From assembly GCF_000154285.1 (NCBI RefSeq), contig NZ_DS483475.1, positions 62,001 to 126,000 on the forward strand: a DNA stretch of 64,000 nt, read 5' to 3'. A program made the position numbers and the translations under genes. The notes under the pieces are model-generated. The model made no database searches, had not been told where the DNA came from, and saw nothing but the letters and a program-made list of their open reading frames with translations. Numbering within the stretch: position 1 is the first letter of the stretch; the number at the start of each line of letters is the position of its first letter. Below are positions 16,043 to 23,728 of the stretch, in pieces. The DNA comes from Amedibacillus dolichus DSM 3991 (GTDB lineage: Bacteria > Bacillota_I > Bacilli_A > Erysipelotrichales > Erysipelotrichaceae).

Positions 16043-16500
16043 TTGCGATGATTGTCGCAGTGGATAAAAACGGATTGATTGGGAATAAAAACCGTTTGCC
16101 ATGGCACTGCCCGGAAGATCTAAAACATTTTTATCGAACTATTAAAAATCATGAGCTTTTAATGGGTAAGCGAACCTTTGATAGTATCCGATTAAAAGAT
16201 AATGTAGTGCATGTTGTTACACATCAAACAATCAAAGAGCAGGACAACATTCGTATATGCACAGATTTATCTGCCTTCTTAAAGCAATGGCAGACAAGTG
16301 AGAAAACCTTGTTTGTTTGCGGAGGAGCTAGCATTTATCAACAGGCATTCCCTTTTTGTTCAGAAGCGTATGTTTCTGTCATTGACGGAGAATACCAAGG
16401 AGATTGCTATTTGCCGCCAATGGATTTTTCGCTATTTCAACAGAAACAAAAAATACCTATGAATGGCTTTGTTTTATATCATTTTAAGGATCGGAGATGA
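16039..16500 (+). CDS. folA: Dihydrofolate reductase
   Basis: A 153-aa NADPH-dependent reductase of folate metabolism. The conserved features are IVAVDKNGLIGNKNRLPW, the proton-relay Asp in CPEDLKHF, MGKRTFDSI and the NADPH loop CGGASIYQQAF. It is a little shorter than the usual 160 aa. The start overlaps the rsuA stop (ATGA), and the end overlaps the first Met of pdp. Trimethoprim sensitivity cannot be judged from this. Confidence 0.93.
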   Translation: MIAMIVAVDKNGLIGNKNRLPWHCPEDLKHFYRTIKNHELLMGKRTFDSIRLKDNVVHVVTHQTIKEQDNIRICTDLSAFLKQWQTSEKTLFVCGGASIYQQAFPFCSEAYVSVIDGEYQGDCYLPPMDFSLFQQKQKIPMNGFVLYHFKDRR

Positions 16501-17807
16501 TGGCTATGCAAATACTCGATATTATTGAGAAAAAGAAGCAGGGCTTTGAACTTTCAAAGGAAGAAATTGATTATTTTGTATCGGGATACACAGAAAACCG
16601 ATTACCTGATTATCAAATAAGTGCTTTATTGATGGCAATTTGTTTACAATCTATGACCGCAAGAGAAACTGCTGATTTAACAGCGGCGATGTTAAATAGC
16701 GGAGAGCGAATGGATCTACCAAAGATTCAAGGTATTACCTGCGATAAGCATTCCACCGGTGGCGTCGGTGATAAAACAACACTTGCTTTAACACCGATGG
16801 TTGTAGCTTGTGGTGCTAGAGTAGCAAAAATGTCTGGCCGGGGATTGGGCCATACCGGAGGGACACTGGATAAACTGGAGGCTATAAAGGGCTTTAATGT
16901 TCAAATGAGTGAGGAAGCCTTTCTTAATCAAGTTAATACATTAGGTCTTGCCATTATCGGTCAAAGTAAAAATCTAGTTCCGGCTGATAAAAAGCTATAT
17001 GCTTTACGCGATGTAACCGCAACGGTTCAATCCATACCGTTAATTGCCTCTAGCATCATGTCTAAAAAGCTGGCATGTGGCAGCGATACCATTCTTTTAG
17101 ATGTGAAATATGGAAAAGGAGCTTTTATGCCAACTCCGCAAAAGGCTTTGGAGCTAGCAGAGGCAATGTTGGATATCGGTAAACATTTTCATAAAGATGT
17201 CCGAGCACTTATTTCCAATATGAATGAACCACTTGGCTTTGCAATCGGCAATGCACTTGAGGTAAAAGAGGCGGTGGAAACACTTAAGGGGAAGGGACCT
17301 AAGGATTTCTTAGAGCTATGCCTATGTGCCGGTTCACAAATGCTTCAACAGGCAAAGCTTGCAAAGGACGATACAACTGCAAGAGCGATGCTTTTAGAAG
17401 TAATTGAAAACGGTAAAGCATTGGATAAGCTATTGGATATGGTAGCCTTACAAGGTGGAGACAGCAATCAGTTGAAGCACGTAGAATTGCTTCCTCAGGC
17501 TGCTTATACGATTGATATCCCTGCAAAACAAACAGGTTATATTCATGAAATCCATGCACTTGCTTTAGGAAAGTTAGCTATGCGATTAGGTGCCGGAAGA
17601 ATACGATTAGAAGATAACATTGATCCTGCTGTCGGAATTGTACTGCATAAAAAATGTGCGGATTATGTTTGTGAAGGCGAAACACTAGCAACGATTCATA
17701 CACAAAAAAAGCTGTCAAAAGAATGGCTTGCGGATTTCTATGCCGCTTACTCAATTCAATCAACTGCGATTTCAAAAACGCCGTTGGTTTATAAAATTAT
17801 CATGTAA
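16500..17807 (+). CDS. pdp: Pyrimidine-nucleoside phosphorylase
   Basis: A 435-aa enzyme that splits uridine/thymidine nucleosides with phosphate. The family signature KMSGRGLGHTGGTLDKLEAI, the phosphate-binding KHSTGGVGDKTTL and VPADKKLYALRDVTATV are intact. Similarity along the whole length is to B. subtilis Pdp rather than to E. coli DeoA. Three nearby Met codons (16497, 16500, 16506) could serve as start; AAGGA at 16486-16490 best fits 16500. It is the last gene of the lipoprotein-murJ-rsuA-folA unit; its terminator was later duplicated by an IS insertion. Confidence 0.93.
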   Translation: MAMQILDIIEKKKQGFELSKEEIDYFVSGYTENRLPDYQISALLMAICLQSMTARETADLTAAMLNSGERMDLPKIQGITCDKHSTGGVGDKTTLALTPMVVACGARVAKMSGRGLGHTGGTLDKLEAIKGFNVQMSEEAFLNQVNTLGLAIIGQSKNLVPADKKLYALRDVTATVQSIPLIASSIMSKKLACGSDTILLDVKYGKGAFMPTPQKALELAEAMLDIGKHFHKDVRALISNMNEPLGFAIGNALEVKEAVETLKGKGPKDFLELCLCAGSQMLQQAKLAKDDTTARAMLLEVIENGKALDKLLDMVALQGGDSNQLKHVELLPQAAYTIDIPAKQTGYIHEIHALALGKLAMRLGAGRIRLEDNIDPAVGIVLHKKCADYVCEGETLATIHTQKKLSKEWLADFYAAYSIQSTAISKTPLVYKIIM

Positions 17808-17826
17808 ACACTCTTTGTGAGTGTTT
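17806..17826 (+). repeat. Left copy of 21-bp direct repeat (target duplication)
   Basis: A palindromic 21-bp sequence with core ACACTCTTTGTGAGTGT, repeated exactly at 19667-19687 on the far side of the IS remnant. It is the hairpin of the pdp terminator. Confidence 0.85.
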
Positions 17827-17828
17827 GA

Positions 17829-17861
17829 GACTGTTGACAAAAGGGTCGACAGTCATTTTTT
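17829..17861 (+). terminator. Terminator hairpin inside the IS left end
   Basis: GACTGTTGAC (17829-17838) pairs with GTCGACAGTC (17845-17854) with one G-U pair, followed by ATTTTTT. It partly coincides with the terminal inverted repeat and restores termination after pdp, whose own T-run was displaced. Confidence 0.7.
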
Positions 17862-17874
17862 AATATGATAAAAT

Positions 17875-17970
17875 AAAAAAGGCAAAAAGATGACTAATTT
17901 ACCCAAAACCATATGACTCTTTTTGCCTTTTATAATGCCAAAAATAGTATAATAATGAAGGGTAAATTAG
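17875..17970 (+). promoter_or_regulatory. IS transposase leader: hairpin, -10 and RBS-masking repeat
   Basis: A 14-bp stem (AAAAGGCAAAAAGA with TCTTTTTGCCTTTT, 17877-17931) is followed by TATAAT at 17948-17953. CTAATTTACCC (17894-17904) is the exact complement of GGGTAAATTAG (17960-17970), which abuts the ribosome site TTAGGAG (17968-17974). Transcripts starting about 17960 lack the first arm, whereas read-through transcripts could mask the ribosome site. Confidence 0.6.
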
Positions 17971-17982
17971 GAGTGATACCAT

Positions 17983-18294
17983 ATGGCAATGACAAGAAGA
18001 AATTGTAAAAATGATACGATCATATTGAATACAATAGAAGGATTAGTACCACAAGATCATGAAGTACGAAAACTAGAATCCTGTATAGACTGGAGTTTTA
18101 TCTATCCTTTGGTAGAACATCTATATAGCGATTTTGGCAGACCAAGTATTGATCCTGTGGTACTTTTTAAAATGCTTTTTATAAATATCGTGTTTGGAAT
18201 AGGCTCTATGAGAAAGACCTGTAAAGAAATTCAGGTAAATTTGGCATATCGGTGGTTTTTAGGAATCTCCATGGATGAACAAGTACCAAATTAT
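17983..18294 (+). pseudogene. IS1182-family transposase, N-terminal fragment
   Basis: Only the first about 104 residues remain. The sequence around SFIYPLVEHLYSDFGRP, VVLFKMLFINIVFGIGS and LAYRWFLGISMDEQVPN is the N-terminal domain of IS1182/DUF772-type transposases. The frame then runs into the left end of the IS3-family element and stops at 18324 after ten foreign codons. The catalytic DDE part is absent from the whole interval, so it cannot transpose. Confidence 0.85.
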
Positions 18295-18344
18295 TGGTAC
18301 TATGTCAAGATTTCGGACAACTAAAATATAAGAATTTTCAATTT

Positions 18345-19163
18345 TTAGTTTAAATTATTCTGGTAGTAGTTTTTTTCATATTTGTTTGGAGATTGGTAAT
18401 CACAATGAGAATGTATTCTTACTGTATTGTAAAATCCTTCTATGTATTCAAATACCATCTGATAGGCTTCTGAATAGTCATTTATCTTTTTTCTGTTTAG
18501 CCATTCTCTTTTTATCAATGCATGAAATGATTCTATGCATGCATTATCCCATGGATTCCCTTTTTTAGAGTAACTGCCGATCATTCCTACCGTTAGATTA
18601 TAGTATTTTTTTGATGTGAATTGAACACCTCTGTCACTGTGTATTACTACCGGATTATCTGTTTTTCTCCTCCTTTTTGCTTCTTCCAGACATTTTAATA
18701 CTTCCTCTACTTCCATTGTTTTTGTTAGTTTCCAGGCTATTATTTTTCTTGAGTATAAATCCATTATACTTGTCAGATACACAAATCCTTCTTCCTGTGT
18801 CCAAATATAGGTTATATCTGTACACCAGGCTGAATTCGGCTTTTCAGGATTGAAATTACGTTTTAGAATATTCTTCAGTTTTGATGAAAAATCACTGTCC
18901 TTAGTGGTTATTGTGCATGGTCTGATATAATGGGCTTTAATACCCATCTCACGCATAATATTGCCCACATATTTTTCGCTGACTTTTATTCCTGACTGAT
19001 TCAGTTTTACAGTTATTTTCGGTGCTCCATAAATTTCATGTGATTCCTCATAAATTGCTTTTATTTTTTTACTGAGTTCCTGTTTTCTAACTTTTTGTTT
19101 AGAAGGTTTTCTGTTAACATAATCATAATATCCTGATTTACTGACATTAAGTTTATCGAGCAT
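18345..19163 (-). CDS. IS3-family transposase OrfB (copy 1)
   Basis: A 272-aa DDE integrase domain protein counted from its first Met; the true product is probably the OrfAB fusion, since the frame continues upstream to the OrfA frameshift site. An HTH_21-like region (SKSGYYDYVNRK, HEIYGAPKIT) precedes the catalytic core: Asp in WCTDITYI, Asp in VIHSDRGVQFTS and Glu in NACIESFHALIKREW. It differs from copy 2 by one residue (Tyr in KAIYEESHE, His in copy 2). Confidence 0.92.
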   Translation of the reverse strand: MLDKLNVSKSGYYDYVNRKPSKQKVRKQELSKKIKAIYEESHEIYGAPKITVKLNQSGIKVSEKYVGNIMREMGIKAHYIRPCTITTKDSDFSSKLKNILKRNFNPEKPNSAWCTDITYIWTQEEGFVYLTSIMDLYSRKIIAWKLTKTMEVEEVLKCLEEAKRRRKTDNPVVIHSDRGVQFTSKKYYNLTVGMIGSYSKKGNPWDNACIESFHALIKREWLNRKKINDYSEAYQMVFEYIEGFYNTVRIHSHCDYQSPNKYEKNYYQNNLN

Positions 19164-19231
19164 ACCGGAAATCGAAGCATTATTATCATTCTGCTTTTTT
19201 ATTTTGATTTGATAATAAAGTTCCTGTTTCG

Positions 19232-19522
19232 TTATTTTCCCAGTATGCCAATAGCCTTTTTTAAGACATCAAGCGCATCCTGTGTATCTTTAAGCTCCTT
19301 ACGCAAACGAGCAATTTCTTTAGCTTCATCACTAGAGAAATTACCAGAACCTCTGGAAACAATAGTACCATTATTTTTATCAGCATCTTTCACCCATTTA
19401 TGAACAGTACTGTCAGCAATGTCAAAACGTTTAGCAATAGAAAGTTTAGATTCATCAGGATGATCAAGTACATACTGAACAACTCCTTGTTTAAATTCAT
19501 CTGTAAATGTAGGTTTAGCCAT
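19232..19522 (-). CDS. IS3-family OrfA (copy 1)
   Basis: A 96-aa DNA-binding protein with a helix-turn-helix (residues about 10-45, around SKLSIAKRFDIADSTVHKWV) and a C-terminal leucine-zipper-like helix (LRKELKDTQDALDVLKKAI). Near its end the coding strand has A-AAA-AAG in frame (plus-strand CTTTTTT at 19256-19262), the canonical -1 slippery heptamer, which would fuse it to OrfB. Confidence 0.9.
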   Translation of the reverse strand: MAKPTFTDEFKQGVVQYVLDHPDESKLSIAKRFDIADSTVHKWVKDADKNNGTIVSRGSGNFSSDEAKEIARLRKELKDTQDALDVLKKAIGILGK

Positions 19523-19666
19523 AATTAAATTCCTCTTCTTTCTGTGTTAATAATTTATGACAGTATACCATAAGATGCTTTAACTCTCACATTTAACTGA
19601 TACGGTTTTTATTCTAGCATCAGAAAAGCGATACTCTATTTGGAGTACCACTTTGTCAACAGTCTG

Positions 19667-19694
19667 AAACACTCTTTGTGAGTGTTTTTTTATC
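19667..19694 (+). terminator. Original pdp terminator (right direct-repeat copy)
   Basis: Hairpin AACACTC/GAGTGTT with a TTTGT loop followed by seven T residues. The hairpin (19667-19687) is the right copy of the 21-bp direct repeat, and it now sits just before comGA. Confidence 0.8.
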
Positions 19695-19752
19695 CTTTTT
19701 TTACTTTTTTTGTCTTTTTTACGTATTAGATATATGTAAGGAGGAATTTTAT

Positions 19753-20748
19753 ATGAATGATGAAATGGAATTATTGATTACGTTTATGCTGAAATATGAT
19801 GCAAGTGATGCACATTTCGTTTTGCGAAAGGAGCGGCTTGATGTACAACTGCGAACTGCCTATGGCATGAAGGAAATCAAACACATGGCTTTATCTGCGG
19901 CTTTTTTTCGTTATTTAAAATTTATCGCTAATCTCGATCTAGCGGCAGCCAGCCTGCCACAAAGTGGCAATTTTACCTTCAGTTATCAAGAAAAACCATA
20001 TTATTTTCGTTTTTCTACGATTTCCAATATGGATACGGAAACCGGAGTTTTACGTATTTTAAACAATCACGATGAAATTTTATTAGAAGATTTAAGCCGT
20101 GAGGAGCGTCAATATGAAAGCTTTTTACGTTGGACACGTATGCGCAGCGGGCTTTGCATCTTATGTGGCCCTACGGGGAGTGGAAAATCAACAACGCTGC
20201 ATGCACTTTTAAAAAGAATTGCCACAACACATAGACTGCAGGTTGTTTCTTTAGAGGATCCCATTGAAATCCATGATGATGCTTATTTACAGCTGCAAAT
20301 CAATGAAAAAAACAATTTTACATACGAGCAGGGGATACGTCAGCTTTTGCGTCATGACCCGGACGTTATCATGATCGGTGAGGTCCGCGATCCTAGCACT
20401 GCCCAAATGGTGCTTCGCTGTGCATTAAGTGGGCATATGGTGTTTACAACATTGCATGCCAAGTGCTGCAGCGAAGCAATCAAACGCCTCAATGAATTCG
20501 GAATTTCCAATGAGGAGCTGTTGCATACCTTGACTGCTGTTTGCGCACAGCGTTTATATCCGTCTTTACAAACAGAGGGGAGGGTTTGTATTTATGAGAT
20601 TTTGGAACTTGATGAGCTGCAATACTACCTTCAAAAAAAGGAACTGTCTAACACGCATGCCACCATTTTTGATAAGATTCAAGAAGCAGTCGAATGCCAA
20701 TGGATCAGTAAAGAGGCAGCACTCATCGACCTTGAAAATACCCCTTGA
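19753..20748 (+). CDS. comGA: Competence pseudopilus ATPase ComGA
   Basis: A 331-aa GspE/PilB-type secretion ATPase that powers the DNA-uptake pseudopilus from the inner face of the membrane. Walker A is GPTGSGKSTT (about residue 137), the Asp box is LEDPIE, Walker B is IMIGEVRD and the His box is TTLHA. It lacks the long N-terminal domain of GspE, as ComGA does. AAGGAGG at 19738-19744 sets the start. Any promoter must lie in 19688-19740, after the terminator; only weak TTGTCT and TATATG elements are seen. It is the first gene of comG. Confidence 0.93.
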   Translation: MNDEMELLITFMLKYDASDAHFVLRKERLDVQLRTAYGMKEIKHMALSAAFFRYLKFIANLDLAAASLPQSGNFTFSYQEKPYYFRFSTISNMDTETGVLRILNNHDEILLEDLSREERQYESFLRWTRMRSGLCILCGPTGSGKSTTLHALLKRIATTHRLQVVSLEDPIEIHDDAYLQLQINEKNNFTYEQGIRQLLRHDPDVIMIGEVRDPSTAQMVLRCALSGHMVFTTLHAKCCSEAIKRLNEFGISNEELLHTLTAVCAQRLYPSLQTEGRVCIYEILELDELQYYLQKKELSNTHATIFDKIQEAVECQWISKEAALIDLENTP

Positions 20749-21685
20749 TGAATGGGAATTTTTAGCACATATCTTACGCAATGGATATCCCTTAGAAGTA
20801 GCATTGGATTTTCTTGAGCTTCCTAGTGAAACCATCAAACAACGTTTGAAGCAAGGCTATAAGGTAAGCGATGCACTTTTTTGCGATGGACAAGGCAGTT
20901 TTTATGAGCATGTCCGCTTCTTTGTGAAGCTGCTTCCCTTAGAAGATGCCATCATACAGTCCGTTCAGCTTAGCGCAGCCTTTGAGAATATCAAAAGTAC
21001 CTTGAAAAAAAGTGCTGTCTATCCTTGTGTACTGCTGCTTTCTGCATTTGTTTTACTATTCTTTTTTACCAATGCCATTATTCCAACTATGATGCAGACA
21101 TTTTCCGATATGAATGATTTTAAGACATTATCGTTGTTGGTGCAGCTTGTTCGTTCTATATGCCTGCTATTCGTATTCCTTCTAGTGCTAATGGGCATTG
21201 CATTGCTGTATCTTTATTCCCACAAACCGCTGCTTCTTCGATTGCTCATGAAATATCCCATAAAACCGGTTAAAGAATATCTTTCTTATCGCTTTGCAAC
21301 CTATATTCTTCAACTACAACGTTGTGGGATTTCCACGCAGCAAATGATGTGCTATTTCGATACCTTAGCAAAACAGCAACTATTCAGTATGTATATGAAG
21401 CGTTTAAATCAACTGCTTTCGGAAGGCAATGAGCTATATCAAAGCCTTATGCAGCTAGAATGCTTTACTTCTCGCTTTTTGCAAATCTTTCCAATCGGCA
21501 TGGCAAGTAATCGCCTAGATGATTTTTTGGAAGGGTACCAAAAGCAACAGCTTCATCAATGGCAAAAGCAATTAAAAAAAGTAAGTATTTGGATTCAACT
21601 TATTGCTTATAGCTTTGTCGGTTTGGTTGTTTTCTTAGTTTATCAAATCATGCTTGTTCCTCTAAGTATGCTAGAGAACATGTGA
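20732..21685 (+). CDS. comGB: Competence pseudopilus membrane platform ComGB
   Basis: A 317-aa GspF/PilC-type polytopic protein that anchors pseudopilus assembly. It shows a cytoplasmic N-terminal domain (EWEFLAHILRNGYPLEVALDFL), a first membrane segment near residues 100-125, a second near 150-175 and a last one at the C-terminus, the usual GspF pattern. The start is uncertain: TTG at 20732 gives a family-like N-terminus and overlaps comGA by 17 nt, while in-frame ATGs at 20594-20657 would lie deep inside comGA. Confidence 0.88.
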   Translation: MKIPLDEWEFLAHILRNGYPLEVALDFLELPSETIKQRLKQGYKVSDALFCDGQGSFYEHVRFFVKLLPLEDAIIQSVQLSAAFENIKSTLKKSAVYPCVLLLSAFVLLFFFTNAIIPTMMQTFSDMNDFKTLSLLVQLVRSICLLFVFLLVLMGIALLYLYSHKPLLLRLLMKYPIKPVKEYLSYRFATYILQLQRCGISTQQMMCYFDTLAKQQLFSMYMKRLNQLLSEGNELYQSLMQLECFTSRFLQIFPIGMASNRLDDFLEGYQKQQLHQWQKQLKKVSIWIQLIAYSFVGLVVFLVYQIMLVPLSMLENM

Positions 21686-21697
21686 AAGGAGAAAAAA

Positions 21698-21997
21698 ATG
21701 AAAAATGAAAAAGGTTTTACCATTTTGGAAATGATGATCGTACTTTCGATTATTGCCCTGATATTTTTATTGACGCTGCCAAACATTCAACAAAAAGAAG
21801 ATATTATTCGTAAAAAAGGGTGTGAAGCGTTGGTTGAAGTTGTGAATGCACAGATTCTGTTATATGAAATCGACCATCTCGTACCACCTACAAACATTTC
21901 TCAATTGATTAAGGGTGGCTATTTGAAAGAAAGTCAAAAGCGTTGTCCCGATGGCGCAAGCATTCAGATTCGCGATGGACAGGCGTATGCAAAATAA
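21698..21997 (+). CDS. comGC: Major competence pseudopilin ComGC
   Basis: A 99-aa prepilin. The short leader MKNEKG is followed by the class III cleavage site G/FTILEMMIVLSIIALIFLL, with Phe+1 and Glu+5, and a hydrophobic N-helix. The C-terminal half holds a CPDG motif (RCPDGAS) as in ComGC. It is the main subunit of the DNA-uptake pseudopilus and needs a prepilin peptidase encoded elsewhere. Confidence 0.93.
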   Translation: MKNEKGFTILEMMIVLSIIALIFLLTLPNIQQKEDIIRKKGCEALVEVVNAQILLYEIDHLVPPTNISQLIKGGYLKESQKRCPDGASIQIRDGQAYAK

Positions 21998-22364
21998 GGG
22001 CTATACATTAGTAGAAATGCTCGTTGTTTTATCGATTTTAAGCATGCTCACGCTGCTATTTGCTTTTTCTTATCGCTCTTTAAAAGAGAATACAACCTAT
22101 TGGAGTCAAAGTATTTATGAAAGACTTTTACAAGCACAAACAACCGCTATGACGCAAAAAAGGAGAGTTTTTGTAGATTTCCAAGGCAATCGCATGAGCA
22201 TTGATGGGGCTTCCTTAAAGCTATCGACCGATTGCGGCTATCATCAATTTCATTTTAATACTTTTGGCAATCCCTCCAAAGCGCTCTCCATCACCTGTGC
22301 CATAGGAAGTGAACAACGCGTAATTGTTGTAGAATTAGGAAGCGGAAGGCTGTATGTTCGATAA
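21987..22364 (+). CDS. comGD: Minor competence pseudopilin ComGD
   Basis: A 125-aa minor pseudopilin with cleavage site NKG/YTLVEMLVVLSILSML (Glu+5). It overlaps comGC by 11 nt. The globular part has one Cys in STDCGYHQFHF and another in SITCAIGS, and ends in beta-strands like GspH/ComGD. A start at 21975 (12 nt upstream) is also possible. Confidence 0.88.
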   Translation: MQNKGYTLVEMLVVLSILSMLTLLFAFSYRSLKENTTYWSQSIYERLLQAQTTAMTQKRRVFVDFQGNRMSIDGASLKLSTDCGYHQFHFNTFGNPSKALSITCAIGSEQRVIVVELGSGRLYVR

Positions 22365-22521
22365 AAAGGGAATGATTTTATTGGAAAGCTGCTTATTCTT
22401 CATGCTTTGTATGCTGCTAACCGCACTGATCTTCAGGTGCGCTTTGGCACTGCATCAGCGTGATAGCGTGAAACGCGATTGGTTTCATGATGAGGAGATA
22501 AGGGAAATCTATGAATCGTAA
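22354..22521 (+). CDS. comGE: Very short ComGE-like pseudopilin
   Basis: A 55-aa protein with leader MFDKKG, cleavage site G/MILLESCLFFML (Met+1, Glu+5) and one hydrophobic helix, then only about 25 polar residues. It overlaps comGD by 11 nt and comGF by 11 nt. The position and prepilin signal identify it as the ComGE slot, although B. subtilis ComGE is about twice as long. It may be a minimal pilin stalk lacking the globular head. Confidence 0.75.
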   Translation: MFDKKGMILLESCLFFMLCMLLTALIFRCALALHQRDSVKRDWFHDEEIREIYES

Positions 22522-22903
22522 GGGCTATACATTGCTGGAAATGCTTGTCGCAATGTTTTGTATTGCTATTAGTCTTTTGCTACTTACCGGAATTTTAAAA
22601 CCACTCCTTTCAATTCAAGAACCCTCTTATATAAGCGAGGATATTTTAGGTATTCGTCAATTACGATTGCTTTTAGCACAAAGCTATCATCTTCAGGTCG
22701 ATGAAGATAAGCTTACATTTCGCTATCATGGAAATGAAGCAAAGCTTCTTCTCCACAATCATCGTTTAGTACGCCAAGAAGGTTATATTATTTATTTAAA
22801 GGATCTTGATGCAATCCATTTCAAACAAAAGGGAAACCAAATTTATTTATATTGGAGGCGAGAACAAGATGAAAAGCATGCGCTGCTTACCTATCGGGAA
22901 TAA
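22511..22903 (+). CDS. comGF: Minor competence pseudopilin ComGF
   Basis: A 130-aa pseudopilin with cleavage site RKG/YTLLEMLVAMFCIAISLLLL (Glu+5). The globular part carries the ComGF-like pattern ISEDILGIRQLRLLLAQS then LTFRYHGNEAKLLLHNHRLVR. It overlaps its neighbours on both sides (11 nt and 35 nt). Confidence 0.85.
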   Translation: MNRKGYTLLEMLVAMFCIAISLLLLTGILKPLLSIQEPSYISEDILGIRQLRLLLAQSYHLQVDEDKLTFRYHGNEAKLLLHNHRLVRQEGYIIYLKDLDAIHFKQKGNQIYLYWRREQDEKHALLTYRE

Positions 22904-23258
22904 GGGATTTATCAGTGTTTATGCGTTGATTGTTTTACAAATCGTGCTTATGACAATTTCCTTATTTTCCTTGCGCATTACGACCCTTCAAAATGCTGCA
23001 ATGGCAGATTCACCAATTGATCTTTATATCTTGCAGTCAATCAAATCACAAATTGCCAAGCAAGAAACTGATGAAAATATCGTTGAAGGAGAAGAACTTA
23101 CAGAGGAAGAAAGCACGACACATTGGCAGGAGGTATATCATGGAGAAACGATTGTCTTTAGCAGATCGGAAAATGAAATCAAGATTCGCTATCAACATCA
23201 TACAATTGTTTGTATGCTAAATGATGCCGATGAAATCATGAGCTATGAATATATTTAG
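22869..23258 (+). CDS. comGG: ComGG-like atypical pseudopilin
   Basis: A 129-aa protein with one N-terminal hydrophobic helix after NKGFISVYALIVLQ. It keeps the KGF start of a prepilin but has Tyr, not Glu, at +5, like GspK/ComGG tip pilins. The remaining 90 residues are acidic and unrecognised. GGAGGCGA at 22855-22862 places the start at 22869, inside the end of comGF. Confidence 0.7.
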   Translation: MKSMRCLPIGNKGFISVYALIVLQIVLMTISLFSLRITTLQNAAMADSPIDLYILQSIKSQIAKQETDENIVEGEELTEEESTTHWQEVYHGETIVFSRSENEIKIRYQHHTIVCMLNDADEIMSYEYI

Positions 23259-23292
23259 ATTTTGGCGCGCATATTAAAGATGGAGGTATGCT

Positions 23293-23622
23293 ATGCTTAC
23301 TGTTTTGATTAGCTGCTTAATATTTAGCTGTTTTCTGCTGCTTGGTAATGTTTTGATGTTTGTAACTTCCGTTGTATATGGACTGATTCCTTTCTTTGCA
23401 CTTTCCTTACTACCACTTTCGCACATTTATCGAAAGGCGAATTGTAAACCATTGGAATGGAAGGATTATGGGATTGCGTTGATACTTACGCTGTTCTTTC
23501 TTGTTCTGTTGTATTTTTGGCAGGTGTCGCTTTCCTATGTTTTGTTTTGGTATATATATCTATCTGTTTTTGTTGCCATAGAGCTTTATGCCGGAAACAG
23601 ACGCTTCAAAAGCCTGCAATGA
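23293..23622 (+). CDS. Small membrane protein at the end of the comG operon
   Basis: A 109-aa protein of unknown function with four hydrophobic segments (residues about 2-22, 24-45, 62-80 and 84-102) and a short polar tail. It starts 34 nt after comGG behind GATGGAGG and shares its terminator, so it is probably co-transcribed with comG. No family is recognised. Confidence 0.55.
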   Translation: MLTVLISCLIFSCFLLLGNVLMFVTSVVYGLIPFFALSLLPLSHIYRKANCKPLEWKDYGIALILTLFFLVLLYFWQVSLSYVLFWYIYLSVFVAIELYAGNRRFKSLQ

Positions 23623-23652
23623 TGTTTTCTACTGCTTTAGCAGGCTTTTTTG
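23608..23652 (+). terminator. Intrinsic terminator of the comG operon
   Basis: AAAAGCCTGC (23608-23617) pairs perfectly with GCAGGCTTTT (23640-23649) and is followed by T residues. The first arm overlaps the last codons of the small membrane protein. Confidence 0.85.
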
Positions 23653-23665
23653 ACTACAAAAGGAT

Positions 23666-23693
23666 TTGACAAATAAGAGAAATTGATTACAAT
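23666..23693 (+). promoter_or_regulatory. Sigma-A promoter of efp
   Basis: TTGACA (23666-23671), 16 nt, TACAAT (23688-23693). The leader is about 30 nt. Confidence 0.8.
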
Positions 23694-23728
23694 AGGATAG
23701 GATATAAAAAGAGAAAGGTGAATAGAGT

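Larger units (their letters stand above)
18295..19622 (-). mobile_element. IS3-family insertion sequence, copy 1
   Basis: A 1328-bp element with ends TGGTACTA and TAGCATCA (5'-TG...CA-3', imperfect inverted repeats). It encodes OrfA and OrfB on the minus strand in overlapping frames. It matches copy 2 at 60877-62204 along its full length with only four base differences that I can find. The flanks here (TTAT and GAAA) show no target duplication, as expected if an adjacent deletion removed the rest of the host IS1182-like element. Confidence 0.92.
17827..19666 (+). mobile_element. IS1182-like element remnant with nested IS3 element
   Basis: The ends carry inverted repeats AGACTGTTGACAAA (17828-17841; complement at 19652-19665) flanked by the 21-bp direct repeats. 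Inside the left end is the start of a transposase gene. Its remainder is replaced by an IS3-family element (18295-19622), after which only 44 bp of the older element remain. Most of the transposase has therefore been lost. Long, variable target duplications are known for the IS1182 family, which fits the 21-bp repeat. The assignment rests on the transposase N-terminus. Confidence 0.75.

Noticed and set aside
18386-18568. Plus-strand frames inside both IS3 copies (also at 60968-61150, 19209-19403 and 61791-61985)
   Set aside because: Antisense shadows of OrfA/OrfB, repeated only because the IS is repeated.
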